A stretch of 64,000 nucleotides of DNA from CADEED01 sp963842515 (GCA_963842515.1 CAWJGO010000005.1:186001-250000); one strand, 5' to 3'. Shown: positions 35,494-45,949, counted from the stretch's first letter. Notes: generated from the sequence alone by a model not told the origin. A program made the numbers and translations.

Positions 35494-35690
35494 TGCGGCG
35501 GCTTCTCTTCCGCGGTCGCACTGGCACCGGCATCAGATTCCAGCGCGGCGACTTTCTCCATCAGCCGCTGGCTGCGATCCAGGGCACGCTCGAGCTCTTT
35601 CTGCTGGCGCGCCACCACGTCGCTGACCTCCGTCACCGCGCGTTCCAGGTGCGCGAGCTTTGTCTCTATCGCTTCCAGTCGGTCTGTCAT
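35487..35690 (-). CDS. slyX: SlyX protein
   Basis: 67 residues: MTDRLEAIETKLAHLERAV, a coiled coil throughout, ending in the family-typical KPPHY. Function unknown although widely conserved in proteobacteria; often near FKBP isomerase genes. The GGGGACAGTCCCC palindrome sits just upstream of its start and no RBS is evident. Confidence 0.9.
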   Translation of the reverse strand: MTDRLEAIETKLAHLERAVTEVSDVVARQQKELERALDRSQRLMEKVAALESDAGASATAEEKPPHY

Positions 35691-35702
35691 TGTGGAGGGA
35701 GT

Positions 35703-35730
35703 ATGGGGACAGTCCCCATTTCCTAGCAAA
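35703..35730. repeat. ATGGGGACAGTCCCCATTTCCTAG palindrome
   Basis: Variant of the GGGG-CCCC family with ACAGT-type centre, ending in the shared CATTTCCTAGCAAA tail. Located between the slyX start and the terminator of the RcnB-like gene. Confidence 0.7.
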
Positions 35731-35754
35731 CGCACTGGAAATACCAAAAACATC

Positions 35755-35782
35755 GGCGCCCTGGAATCCATTCCAGGGCGCC
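35755..35782 (-). terminator. Terminator of the RcnB-like gene
   Basis: GGCGCCCTGGAA and TTCCAGGGCGCC form a perfect 12-bp stem with a 4-nt loop. Read leftward it is followed by GATGTTTTTGG. It lies about 35 bp after the stop of the RcnB-like gene. Confidence 0.8.
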
Positions 35783-35815
35783 GGCTATTACCCGCTAGCT
35801 CGGGGTTCTTTAGCG

Positions 35816-36607
35816 TCAGTACCAGATGTCGTAGATCACATCGAGCACGACGCCGGTGGCGAGCGCGGTCAGCAGCACGTCGTTGCCAACCCGCACCCAG
35901 TGGTAGCCGTACGGCGGGGCGTAGAGCCGGTACGGGCGCCAGTCGTACACGATGTACGAGCTGCTGTAGTACGAACGCGGCAGGTAGTCGCCACGGTGCC
36001 ATGTACGGTAGTGATAGCCGTACGGCGCGCGGTAAAAGCCGAAGTGGAACCGGTAGCGCGCGTGGTCGCGGCGATCGTGGCGGCGGTTGTCCCAATAGTT
36101 GGGGTGCTTGTTCCAGTCGCTGCGCGGGCGATCCCAGCCGCGATGGCCGCTCCAGTTGTTGCGGTTGTAATCGTGGCGCTTGTCGTTCCAGTCGCGGCGA
36201 TTGTTGTCGTTGCGATGGTCGTTCCAGTCGCGGCGATTGTTGTCGTTGCGATGGTCGTTCCAGTCGCGGCGATTGTTGTCGTTGCGATGGTCATTCCAGT
36301 CGCGGCGATTGTTGTCATTGCGATGATCGTTCCAGTCACGGCGATTGTTGTCGTTACGATGATCGTTGCCACGGTTGTCGTTGCCGCGATGGTCGTTACC
36401 ACGGTGATCATTGCCACGGTTGTCGTTCCGGCGATGATCATTGCCGCGATTGTCATGACCGCGATCGTTGCCGCGTTCGGCGCGCACTTTCTGCTCAACT
36501 TTCGCTGCAACGCGTTCTTTCATCGCCCCGCGCGGGTCGCTGGCGGCCAGGGCCGATCCACCGATCAGCAGCGAGGCGACGAGAGCAAGGGTCACTGGGC
36601 GTTTCAT
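35816..36607 (-). CDS. Secreted RcnB-like protein with Asn/Asp/Arg/His-rich repeats
   Basis: 263 residues. Signal peptide (to about 22), a short helix, then about 110 residues of degenerate NDHRG units and five near-perfect 12-residue repeats (NDHRNDNNRRDW), and a C-terminal RcnB-type domain (GYHYRTWHRGDYLP, then YGYHWVRVGNDVLLTALATG). E. coli RcnB is a periplasmic nickel/cobalt-efflux modulator; here the His/Asp/Asn tract could bind metal or water. The start has AAGGAG at ideal spacing. Repeat number is likely to vary between strains. Confidence 0.85.
   Translation of the reverse strand: MKRPVTLALVASLLIGGSALAASDPRGAMKERVAAKVEQKVRAERGNDRGHDNRGNDHRRNDNRGNDHRGNDHRGNDNRGNDHRNDNNRRDWNDHRNDNNRRDWNDHRNDNNRRDWNDHRNDNNRRDWNDHRNDNNRRDWNDKRHDYNRNNWSGHRGWDRPRSDWNKHPNYWDNRRHDRRDHARYRFHFGFYRAPYGYHYRTWHRGDYLPRSYYSSSYIVYDWRPYRLYAPPYGYHWVRVGNDVLLTALATGVVLDVIYDIWY
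36185..36364 (-). repeat. Five tandem 36-bp coding repeats
   Basis: Units begin at 36185, 36221, 36257, 36293 and 36329. The first three are identical and the last two differ by a few silent or near-silent bases. They encode NDHRNDNNRRDW in frame, so the array is coding and not a CRISPR or satellite. Confidence 0.9.
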
Positions 36608-36687
36608 CTGAGTCTCCTTAGCGGATCCATTTCGATCCGTTGCGGGATGAAGTATCTGCCTGCCAGGCTGAGCGCTGGCTGAACGTT

Positions 36688-36717
36688 TTCGTTCAGGTTC
36701 GTTCAGGTTATTCAGCT
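36688..36717 (-). promoter_or_regulatory. Tandem CCTGAACGAA decamers upstream of the RcnB-like gene
   Basis: Read leftward, AGCTGAATAA then two exact CCTGAACGAA copies in 10-bp register, followed by AACGTTCAG. Helical-turn-spaced direct repeats like these are typical of OmpR/PhoB-family regulator sites. About 85-110 bp before the start codon. The regulator is unknown. Confidence 0.45.
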
Positions 36718-36763
36718 GGAAAATGCCGCTGCGGGTGCCTGTTTGCGCATTGTCAGGGGGTTT

Positions 36764-39026
36764 TCACGGCGGGGGCGCCCTAGCGATCGCGATGTCCTGC
36801 GCAACTTCCGCGTCGAGCTCTTTCCAGTCGACCAGGCCCACCCGATTCGTCCACAGTGGATTGCGATAACGCGGTCGCAAGCGCGTGGTGTATTCCATCC
36901 AGAACCTTTGCGCGCGGGTCAGCTGCTGCACGGCGTCGGCCTGCTGCGCCGGGAGTTTGCTCTGGCGGAATTTCGCCAACGAGACCGCGCCGCGGATCTT
37001 GGAAGCGTAGTACTGGCCAAGATCGGCCATGGCGGCGATGTCGTCGAGCGTGGCAGCGAGTTCGGGGTTCTCCCGCGCAACTGGCTGGCGGCGCAGGGTC
37101 GCTACGGCCGCAGTCGCCGCGGTGGCGCGAAGATCCAGCTCATCCGCCACCTGCAGGGGCGTAGTTCCCGATGGCATGTTTCCCGCGGTCAGCGCATCGA
37201 CGTATCGGGGAATCGAAATATTGTCGGTTCCGGGATGAACCGGCTGCTGGATGAAAGTCTCGACGCTGTGGAAGCCGCTCACGGTCTTCGCCGGGCCCGG
37301 ACGGCTGCGGCAGGCTTCGATGTACCACTGGAAGTCGAAGTCCGCCCAGTGAAAGCCGGTTACCAGTGGGTAGATCATCGAAGCGTCCTGCCACGCGGCT
37401 AACAACTTCCCGCCGTCGATGCCGGGGAAGCGCTCAGCGACGAGCGCGGCGATGCGCTCATTGTCGAGCGCGGGGTCGTAGCCCATCCGCCCCCACAGCA
37501 GGAAGTGCAACCAGTGTTTGTCGACCTCCAGCTGGCGCGCAAGCTTCGGATCGCGCGCCAGGAACTCCCGTCCCCACACCCACATGTCGGAACCAAGGTA
37601 GTAGCCCTGCGACTTCTCGTACGGAATGTTCTTCACGAACTCGCGCACGAAATCCGGCGCCGCCCAGCGCAGCATCAGCGCGTCGTCGTTGCGCAGGGTC
37701 CAGAGGGTCCTGCGGTCGCCCAGCGATTCGAGGTAGCCGCGATGAAATGTCTGGGTGGTCGATGAGAGCGCGTGCGCCTGCGCATACTTGAAGCTGAATA
37801 CGAAATCCACGTTTGCTTGCGCGATGACCGGCTTGAAGGTGGCGGCGATATCCTGCGCGCGCGATTCGTGCTGGCGATGGATGAGCCGGAACTGCCGCTG
37901 CGGCTCCGCGCGAGCCGCGTCGAGCACGCCCTGGCCATAAGTTGCGAGCAGCCAGTTTTCCTTGGCGTCGAACGAATCCGTGCCGCCCGTATAGTATGCG
38001 CTCGCATCGCCCATGTTCTCGCCCGCGGTGAGACCGATGCCGCGCAGCAGCGGATAGGTGCGGAACATTTCGCGCACGCTGGCGCGGAAGTAAGCAACGG
38101 TCTTCGGATTGTCGATCGCGTCGGTAATGCCGTACTTGCCGTCGACGCCGTAGGTGAAGATGTTCCACGTCATCACGTAGAACTCGATGTTGCGGTCTTG
38201 CGCGTACTGCATCACACGGCGCCAGAAATCGATCTTCTGGTCGATGGTGAATTGCTTGACGACTTCCTTGCTGGCGAGCATCGCCGGCGTCACCAGCCCG
38301 GTGGTGCGCGTCGGATAGTCCTCATCGAATTTGATAGTCGAGCGCCAGACATCGTTGAGTGCCACGTCCGGGTACTCGGGCACTTTCACCATCGAAGGGA
38401 AGGGATGCAGGTTCCACAACGACACATAGTTGTAGCGGTCGCGGGCGAGGGCATCCAGATACTGCCGCCAGAACTCGAAGTCCCACACCGTGGCGATGTT
38501 CTGCTGCGCAGAGTCGCTCATGTCCGAGTAGCTCGGATTGCGCAGGTCGAGCGGAAGGTTGAACTTGGTGCCGCGCATGGGCATGTAGGGGTTGCGAGCG
38601 GTGTCGATGACGCCCGTCGATGCCGCGCGTGCGGATCTGCTCGGCGAGCTCGAGGCCGCCGTACATCGCGCCGGAGGGATCCAGTGCCGCAACAACCAGC
38701 GCGCGGTGAGCGTCGATTTTCACGCTGCGGAGCACGAAGCCTTCGGGCGCGAGCGTTGCGAATTCCGGATCGTCGGACCGGTCGACCAGCGCGAACGTGA
38801 CGACTATGCCGCGCGTGCCGTCTTCGCTGTCGGGTCGCTGCACATCATTGAGCTCGACTTGGTATTTGCGTGCGCGCAGTGCGCTTTCGACTTCCTGAGC
38901 CGCAAACGCAATAGGACCCGAGGTGGCGTGGTAGTCAATGCGCACGGTCGCGGCGTTTACCGTCCCGGCCAGTACCAGCGCGGTCATGAATGCCAGGACC
39001 GACGCGAGTTTTCGATGAATCATCAT
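36764..39026 (-). pseudogene. Secreted glycoside hydrolase-like protein (GH67/GH20b-type N-domain), frameshifted
   Basis: Signal peptide and an N-terminal domain (TSGPIAFAAQEVESALRA, then MYGGLELAEQIR) like that preceding GH67/GH20 catalytic barrels, then a barrel-like region (NPYMPMRGTKFNLPLDLRNP, WNIFTYGV, GIGLTAGENMG). Frames break at 38613-38615: GAC GGG CGT should be GAC GGC GTC ATC GAC, so one extra G in a GGG run. The span is 3n+1. Total about 753 residues if repaired. Probably alpha-glucuronidase-related, but the exact family is unsure. The start has GAGGGGG. A sequencing indel is as likely as true loss. Confidence 0.7.
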
Positions 39027-39072
39027 GCCCCCTCGATCCGCATTTGCGATGCGAGCGTACACTGAGCGACAA

Positions 39073-39894
39073 ATGAATCGACATCGACTTCCGGTGTATT
39101 TCATCTCGCATGGCGGCGGCCCGTGGTCATACATGGATGACGCATCGCGCGCGCCCTATGCGAAGCTCGAAAAAGCGCTCGCGGAGATGCCTCGGGAGAT
39201 CGGTGGCACGGTCAAGGCGGTACTCATGGTCTCGGCGCACTGGGAGGAGGACGAGTTCACGCTCACCTCGAACCCCAAACCGCCGATGATTTACGACTAC
39301 GGCGGCTTTCCCGAGTACACCTATCACATCCGCTACGACGCGCCCGGCGATCCAGTGCTGGCTGCGCGCGCCAAAGTGTTGCTCGACGCAGCCGGCATTC
39401 CCGCCGGGCTCGATGCGGAGCGCGGCTTCGATCACGGCGCATTCACGCCGCTCAACGTGATGTACCCGGATGCCAAGGTGCCGGTGGTGCAGCTGTCTCT
39501 CAAAGTGGGGCTGGATCCCTCGACGCATCTGGCCATGGGCCGCGCCATCGCACCGTTGCGCGACGAAGGCGTGCTCATCGTCGGCAGCGGCTTGAGCTAT
39601 CACAACCTGCGGCAGTTCTTCACGCCGCGCGCCTGGGGACCCTCGCGCGAATTCGACGCCTGGCTGGGCGGGGCGCTGCTTGGCGGCAGCCCGGGTGATC
39701 GCGTCAAACTACTAACCGGCTGGGAAGCCGCGCCGTCCGCGCGCGCCGCGCATCCGCGCGAGGAACACCTGCTGCCGCTCATGGTGGCGGTGGGCGCCGC
39801 CGGCGACGACGTAGCCGAACTGGCATATCACGAGAAAGATTTTCTCGGTGGAATCACCGTCAGCAGCTATCGATTCTTGAAATCCCCGCTATAG
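39073..39894 (+). CDS. DODA-type extradiol ring-opening dioxygenase (LigB family)
   Basis: 273 residues. Metal-site His in YFISHGGGPW, VSAHWEE and the AHPREEHLLPL block; DHGAFTPLNVMYP is the DODA signature. Uses non-haem Zn/Fe to cleave catechol-type rings; bacterial relatives (YgiD) open DOPA. Diverges from the glycosidase gene with 46 bp between starts. TACACT ends 9 nt before the ATG with only a weak RBS. Confidence 0.92.
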   Translation: MNRHRLPVYFISHGGGPWSYMDDASRAPYAKLEKALAEMPREIGGTVKAVLMVSAHWEEDEFTLTSNPKPPMIYDYGGFPEYTYHIRYDAPGDPVLAARAKVLLDAAGIPAGLDAERGFDHGAFTPLNVMYPDAKVPVVQLSLKVGLDPSTHLAMGRAIAPLRDEGVLIVGSGLSYHNLRQFFTPRAWGPSREFDAWLGGALLGGSPGDRVKLLTGWEAAPSARAAHPREEHLLPLMVAVGAAGDDVAELAYHEKDFLGGITVSSYRFLKSPL

Positions 39895-39943
39895 TCCCCA
39901 TTGCCGGGACAACCAATCAAAACATCCGGCGGGAGATGCGGCC

Positions 39944-40495
39944 ATGACTGAGTGGTTTGCTTCATACAGCAGCGTCGAACAGATGTTTCTGCTGGCCGGA
40001 ATCGTCGGTGGAATCATTCTGGTCTTCAGACTGATTCTCACCATCGTCGGGCTCGATCACCACGGAGACATGGATGCGGTCCACGGCGACGGTGCCTTCC
40101 AGGCTCTCACCATCCAGGGCATTTCATCGTTCTTCACGATGTTCGGTGTGGTTGGTTTCACGCTCTATCGCAATGCCTCGGCCGGAATAGCGCTTTCGCT
40201 GATTGGCGCGCTGGCTGCCGGCGCCTTCTCCATGTGGATCATCCACAAGCTGTTCAGGGCAATGTTGCGTCTGCAGTCGAGCGGCACGGTCAGCATGTTC
40301 GCCGCGGTCGGCAGCGAAGGTTCGGTCTATCTCACGGTGGGCAGGGACGGTGGCCGCGTGCAGATCAACTTCGCCAATCGCCTGCGCGAATTCGAGGCCG
40401 TGTCGGCCGACGGCGCCACCATTCCCACCGGCACACCCATTCGCGTGCAAAGCGTCGAAGCCAACACGCTGGTGGTCGCGCCCATTGATCGCTGA
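39944..40495 (+). CDS. NfeD-like OB-fold membrane protein
   Basis: 183 residues: three membrane helices (about 14-36, 58-76, 80-100), then a C-terminal OB-fold (GSEGSVYLTVGRDGGRVQIN). Short NfeD/YuaF-type proteins pair with flotillins, and the next gene is one. Good GGGAG site. Probably organises membrane microdomains with its partner. Confidence 0.85.
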   Translation: MTEWFASYSSVEQMFLLAGIVGGIILVFRLILTIVGLDHHGDMDAVHGDGAFQALTIQGISSFFTMFGVVGFTLYRNASAGIALSLIGALAAGAFSMWIIHKLFRAMLRLQSSGTVSMFAAVGSEGSVYLTVGRDGGRVQINFANRLREFEAVSADGATIPTGTPIRVQSVEANTLVVAPIDR

Positions 40496-40541
40496 TCTCG
40501 TCAATTAGTTAGTTGCGCGCGCAGCGCGCGGAGGGTCTCGC

Positions 40542-42098
40542 ATGGATCTCACAACCGCATTCCTGCCGGTGGTGTCGTTCGTCATCGTGACGTTCATCAC
40601 CATCATCTTCGTGGTCACGCGCTATAAGCGCTGCCCCTCCGACAAGATCCTCGTGGTGTACGGCAGGGTGGGCAAGGGTCAGTCAGCGGTCTGCATTCAC
40701 GGTGGTGGTGCGTTCATCTGGCCGGTCTTCCAGGACTACACCTACATGAGCCTGACGCCGCTCACGATCCCGATCCCGCTGACCAAGGCGTTGTCGTTGC
40801 AGAACATCCGCGTCAACGTGCCGAGCACGTTCACGGTAGGCGTGAGCACCGAAGAAGCGATCATGAACAACGCCGCCGAGCGGCTGCTGAATCTCGCGCA
40901 GGATGACGTCGAGAGCATGGCGCGCGAAATCATCTTCGGTCAACTGCGCCTCACGGTGGCCTCGCTGACCATCGAGCAGATCAACCAGGACCGCGAGAAA
41001 TTCCTCGATGCGATCCGTCGCAACGTCGCGCCCGAGCTCAACAAGATCGGCCTGTACCTCATCAACGTGAACATCACCGACATCACCGACGAGTCGGGGT
41101 ACATCGAGAGCATCGGCAAGAAGGCGGCGTCCGAAGCCATCAACCAGGCCAAGGTCGACGTCTCGGACCAGGATCGCAAAGGTTCGGTCGGCGAAGCGGA
41201 GCAGGTCCGCGAGCGCACCATCAAGGTGGCGCAGCATCTGGCCGAGTCGGAGAAAGGCAAGAAGCAGGCCGAAGCCGACAAGCGCATCTATGTGCAGCAG
41301 CAGGAGGCGCTGGCCACCATCGGTGAGGCCGAGGCCAATCGTGACCTGCAGATCAAAGTGGCGCAGAACGAAGCCACCTCGGTGCAGGGCCAGAAGAAAG
41401 CCGAAGCCGAGAAGCGCATCTACATCGAAGCGCAGGAAGCCGAGGCCATCTCCGGCGAGAATCGCGCCAAGGCGCTGATCGCCCAGTCCAACGCGGAATT
41501 GTTCGTGCAGTCCGCGCAGGCGTCGCAGCGCGGCCAGGTCGCGCAGTTCGATGCCGAGGCGGAGATTCAGCGCGCGCAGGCCAAGGCGGAGCTGCAGAGG
41601 CTCACCGCGCAGGAGGTCGTGCGGCAGCAGGTCGAGAAGACGAAGATCACCATCGCCGCGGAAGCCGAAGCCGAAAAAACCCGGCGCGAGGCCCAGGGTC
41701 AGGCCGACGCCATCCTGCTCAAGTACGAAGCCGAGGCCAAGGGCATTCGCCAGGTGCTGGAAGCCAAGGCGCAGGGTTACCAGGCACTCGTGGTCAGCGC
41801 CAACAACGACGCGCGCGCGGCGGCAACCTTGTTGCTGACCGAAAAACTCGAGCATCTCGTGGCCATGCAGGTCGAGGCCATCAAGGCCATCAAGATCGAC
41901 AAGATCACGGTATGGGATGCGGGGTCGCACGCCAACGGCGGAACCACCACGTCGAATTTCCTGGCGGGCATGGTGAAAAGCCTGCCACCCCTGCACGATG
42001 TGGCGGCCATGGCCGGGCTGGATCTGCCCAAATTCCTGGGCGATGCGACCCATACGGTGAAGGTGGACGGAAACGGTTTGCTACCACCACCCACGTAA
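40542..42098 (+). CDS. Flotillin-like SPFH/band 7 protein
   Basis: 518 residues: one N-terminal membrane helix (VVSFVIVTFITIIFVVTRY), SPFH domain (about 30-200) and a long Ala/Glu/Lys coiled coil (about 210-440) with the repeated EAEKRIY pattern of flotillins, then LAGMVKSLPPLHDVAAMAG. Membrane scaffold like B. subtilis FloT. GGAGGG lies 6 bases before the ATG, just after a GCGCGC-GCA-GCGCGC hairpin. The stop codon overlaps a palindromic repeat. Confidence 0.93.
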   Translation: MDLTTAFLPVVSFVIVTFITIIFVVTRYKRCPSDKILVVYGRVGKGQSAVCIHGGGAFIWPVFQDYTYMSLTPLTIPIPLTKALSLQNIRVNVPSTFTVGVSTEEAIMNNAAERLLNLAQDDVESMAREIIFGQLRLTVASLTIEQINQDREKFLDAIRRNVAPELNKIGLYLINVNITDITDESGYIESIGKKAASEAINQAKVDVSDQDRKGSVGEAEQVRERTIKVAQHLAESEKGKKQAEADKRIYVQQQEALATIGEAEANRDLQIKVAQNEATSVQGQKKAEAEKRIYIEAQEAEAISGENRAKALIAQSNAELFVQSAQASQRGQVAQFDAEAEIQRAQAKAELQRLTAQEVVRQQVEKTKITIAAEAEAEKTRREAQGQADAILLKYEAEAKGIRQVLEAKAQGYQALVVSANNDARAAATLLLTEKLEHLVAMQVEAIKAIKIDKITVWDAGSHANGGTTTSNFLAGMVKSLPPLHDVAAMAGLDLPKFLGDATHTVKVDGNGLLPPPT

Positions 42099-42122
42099 AT
42101 GGGGTCAGACCCCATTTGCTAG
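42096..42122. repeat. AAATGGGGTCAGACCCCATTTGCTAG palindrome on a stop codon
   Basis: Perfect AAATGGGG/CCCCATTT palindrome; its first TAA is the flotillin stop. The following GCTAGCAAAAGGGG is shared word for word with the gcv leader element at 25914. Confidence 0.75.
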
Positions 42123-42165
42123 CAAAAGGGGCCGGACCTGATTCAGGACCGGCCCTTTGCTTTTC
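42123..42165 (+). terminator. Terminator of the NfeD-flotillin pair
   Basis: GGGCCGGACCTG and CAGGACCGGCCC pair with one mismatch around ATT, with flanking AAA/TTT, followed by CTTTTCG. Downstream of the flotillin gene. Confidence 0.75.
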
Positions 42166-42177
42166 GCGCGATGATTC

Positions 42178-42200
42178 GTGAACCTTTCAGTCCAGTTCAC
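42178..42200. promoter_or_regulatory. GTGAAC-N11-GTTCAC inverted repeat before the ECF sigma gene
   Basis: Perfect 6-bp arms 13 bp before the sigma-factor start. It also contains GAACCT, which resembles an ECF -35 element, but no -10 at proper spacing was found. Possible operator or autoregulatory promoter. Confidence 0.35.
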
Positions 42201-42212
42201 GACTTCATCTGA

Positions 42213-42776
42213 GTGAACCCAGAAACCTCCCTGTCAGACCCTCGCGCCGATGAGCTACTGGCGGTGCGCTGCCAACTGGGCGAGCGCGCCGCGTTCGACG
42301 CGCTGCTCGAGCGCTGGCACGAGCCGCTGTGGCGTTACTTGCGGCGTCTGTCCAATGACGACGACTCCGCGGCCGATCTCTCTCAAGACACCTGGTTGCG
42401 CGTATTTCGCGGCATTGCCGCGTTGCGCGAGCCGGCGAAGCTGCGGCCGTGGTTGTTTGGCGTGGCGCGCAATGTCGCCATGGACCGGCTGCGCGCTCAG
42501 TACGCGCAGTCGCCACAGGTCGACGTCGACCTGGAAGAGATCTTTGCGCCGACGGAGAGCGTGAACCTCGAAGAGGAGATCGCGACTCTGGAAGCGGGCC
42601 TCGAAACTCTACCGATCGTCGAGCGCGAGACACTGACGCTGTTCTACCTGCGTGAGTTGTCGCTCGAGGAAATTGCCGGTCTGGTGGGGGTGCCCGTGGG
42701 CACGGTCAAATCGCGACTTTTCCGTGCGCGTCGGTTATTGCGTCGTGTTCTCGAAAGCCCAGGAACGAAATCATGA
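42213..42776 (+). CDS. ECF-type RNA polymerase sigma factor
   Basis: 187 residues: region 2 (WRYLRRLSNDDDSAADLSQD, TWLRVFRGIAAL, RPWLFGVARNVAMDRLR), acidic linker, then region 4 helix-turn-helix (LSLEEIAGLVGVPVGTVKSRLFRARRLLRR split across two helices). Starts at GTG 42213. Overlaps the membrane-protein gene by ATGA, so the two are coupled and the partner may regulate it. Confidence 0.92.
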   Translation: MNPETSLSDPRADELLAVRCQLGERAAFDALLERWHEPLWRYLRRLSNDDDSAADLSQDTWLRVFRGIAALREPAKLRPWLFGVARNVAMDRLRAQYAQSPQVDVDLEEIFAPTESVNLEEEIATLEAGLETLPIVERETLTLFYLRELSLEEIAGLVGVPVGTVKSRLFRARRLLRRVLESPGTKS

Positions 42777-43261
42777 ATACGCAGAAAGAGTCGATGGCGA
42801 TGATTCAGGAGCTCGCGCACGGTGAGTTGTCGGTAAAGGCGCGGCTCGGGTATGTCGCCCTGTTGCTGGTGGCGTCGGCGATGACCGTGGGAGTCGCGTC
42901 GCTCTGGCTGACTGAATCCTATCTCCCGATGCGCACCCAGGTTGCGTTCGGGGCCATGAGTCTCATCGGTGGTTCCTGGGTGGCGCTCGCCGTCTGGGCG
43001 CTCACCACGCGGCGCGTTCTGCTGGCGCGTGATCGGGTGATCGCCGGCAAGATGAGCGTGACGTTCACCGCCTTGTTCCTCGTTGGCGCGATTGCGGCGG
43101 CGTTACGCAGCGGCGAGACTGCAGCATTCGGGGCAGCGGCGATTGGGGTGGTCATGTTTGCCGTTGCATGGCGCGTGTTGTCAGGAGCTCGGCGGCGGTT
43201 CGCGGAGCTCTCCGCCCGTCGTGATGCGCTCACGCGGGAGCTCGACGTCCCGCAGCGCTAG
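42773..43261 (+). CDS. Four-helix membrane protein coupled to the ECF sigma factor
   Basis: 162 residues: a soluble N-terminus (MNTQKESMAMIQELAHGELS), four membrane helices (about 25-47, 60-80, 98-116, 120-140), and a charged C-terminal helix. No zinc-finger HxxxCxxC anti-sigma motif. The first 20 residues could contact the sigma factor, but there is no direct evidence. Not a recognised family. Confidence 0.8.
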   Translation: MNTQKESMAMIQELAHGELSVKARLGYVALLLVASAMTVGVASLWLTESYLPMRTQVAFGAMSLIGGSWVALAVWALTTRRVLLARDRVIAGKMSVTFTALFLVGAIAAALRSGETAAFGAAAIGVVMFAVAWRVLSGARRRFAELSARRDALTRELDVPQR

Positions 43262-43262
43262 C

Positions 43263-44285
43263 TCAAGCCGTCGGCGATACTTTGTGGTCGTCCAGGGCAT
43301 CCTCGATGTAGAGCATCTTGATGATGACGATGAGAGCCGCAGCCAGAGGCGTGGCTACGATCGTCCCGAGCGCACCGGCGAGCATGCTCAGCACCACCTG
43401 CGCGAACAGCAGCAGTGCGGGCGCAAGATAAACCGCGCGCTGCTGCACGAGCGGCTCGCATACGTTCTCGATGATTTGCACGCCCACGAACACGGCGGCG
43501 GCATATAACGCGATGGTCGGCCCCTGCGCGAACGCGACGAGCACGGCGATGACACCGGCGACCAGCGATCCCAGGAAAGGAATGAATGTCAGCGCACCGG
43601 CGAGCAGTCCAAGCGCACCCGCGAACTCCACGCCGATCAACCAGAAGCCGATGAAGGTGAGCGTGCCGACCAGCACCATGAGACACAATTGGCCGAGCAG
43701 CCATCGGCGCAATACATGGCCAAGTTCGCCGAACACCTCGTCTGCGCGCGCCCGATGTCGTTTTGGGAGCAGGTGCAGTGCACCGCGCACATACAAGGCC
43801 GGTTGCGCGGCGAGCAGCACGGCCACGAACACCACGAGCGCGACGCTCGCGACGGCGCTCAATGTCGCCGTCACCACGTGAACCCCGCGACTGGTCATCT
43901 CGGGAGCAGCCGTCTCGAGCGTTGCGTTCTCGACGACGGGCCGCATGAAAGCGATCTCGGAAACACGATCGCGAAGCGATTCGATGACCTCCGGGAGTCT
44001 GTTCGAAACGCCGCCTATCTGCTGCAGGATGGAATTGCCGACGAGCCATCCGCAACCCACGAGAGTGGTAACAACCACGACCAGAACGATGCCGAGCGCA
44101 ATGCGTACGTCGAGGTTGGTCTGGCGGCCGAGCCACTCGCTTGGAGCGCGGAACACCACACCCAGCAACGCCGCCGCGAAGAACAGCAACAGGACGTCGA
44201 ACAGATAGATCGTGAGTCCGAGCAGGATGATTGAGACGAAAAAGAGGCGGATCCCGTCGCGCCACGGGCGATTTTGCATCGGCAT
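43263..44285 (-). CDS. AI-2E family (PerM/YdiK-like) transporter
   Basis: 340 residues, about eight membrane helices. Family features: GLTIYLFDVLLLFFAAALLG start, LGGLTFIPFLGS-like LAGALTFIPFLGSLVAGV, and the QIIENVCEPLVQQRAV loop. Some members export AI-2 or act as Na/H antiporters; this one's substrate is unknown. Tail-to-tail with the previous gene, 1 bp apart. Confidence 0.92.
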   Translation of the reverse strand: MPMQNRPWRDGIRLFFVSIILLGLTIYLFDVLLLFFAAALLGVVFRAPSEWLGRQTNLDVRIALGIVLVVVVTTLVGCGWLVGNSILQQIGGVSNRLPEVIESLRDRVSEIAFMRPVVENATLETAAPEMTSRGVHVVTATLSAVASVALVVFVAVLLAAQPALYVRGALHLLPKRHRARADEVFGELGHVLRRWLLGQLCLMVLVGTLTFIGFWLIGVEFAGALGLLAGALTFIPFLGSLVAGVIAVLVAFAQGPTIALYAAAVFVGVQIIENVCEPLVQQRAVYLAPALLLFAQVVLSMLAGALGTIVATPLAAALIVIIKMLYIEDALDDHKVSPTA

Positions 44286-44355
44286 GATGCTGATTTACGC
44301 GAACGATCTGCGATGGCACGTAGGATTCCGCGCCGAAAGTATTAGGAATTGGCGT

Positions 44356-45861
<1,506 letters not shown>

Positions 45862-45949
45862 GAGCGAAGGGCTTTCATGCGCGAAGTGTCTTCATGGGCG
45901 GCGGGATTTCATTGAGCGCCGCGCACTTTAGCAAAACGCCTGCGGTTCT

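Noticed and set aside
36185..36364. CRISPR-like array of 36-bp repeats
   Set aside because: Repeats are contiguous with no spacers and encode an in-frame 12-residue unit of a secreted protein.
35660..36682. Val/Ala/Ile-rich plus-strand frame opposite the RcnB-like gene, looking like a membrane protein
   Set aside because: The hydrophobic pattern is the complement of the NDHRNDNNRRDW repeats; signal peptide, RBS and terminator all support the minus strand.
40683..42053. 456-codon minus-strand frame opposite the flotillin gene
   Set aside because: Translation is Leu/Gly/Arg shadow sequence of the coiled coil; no RBS or family match.
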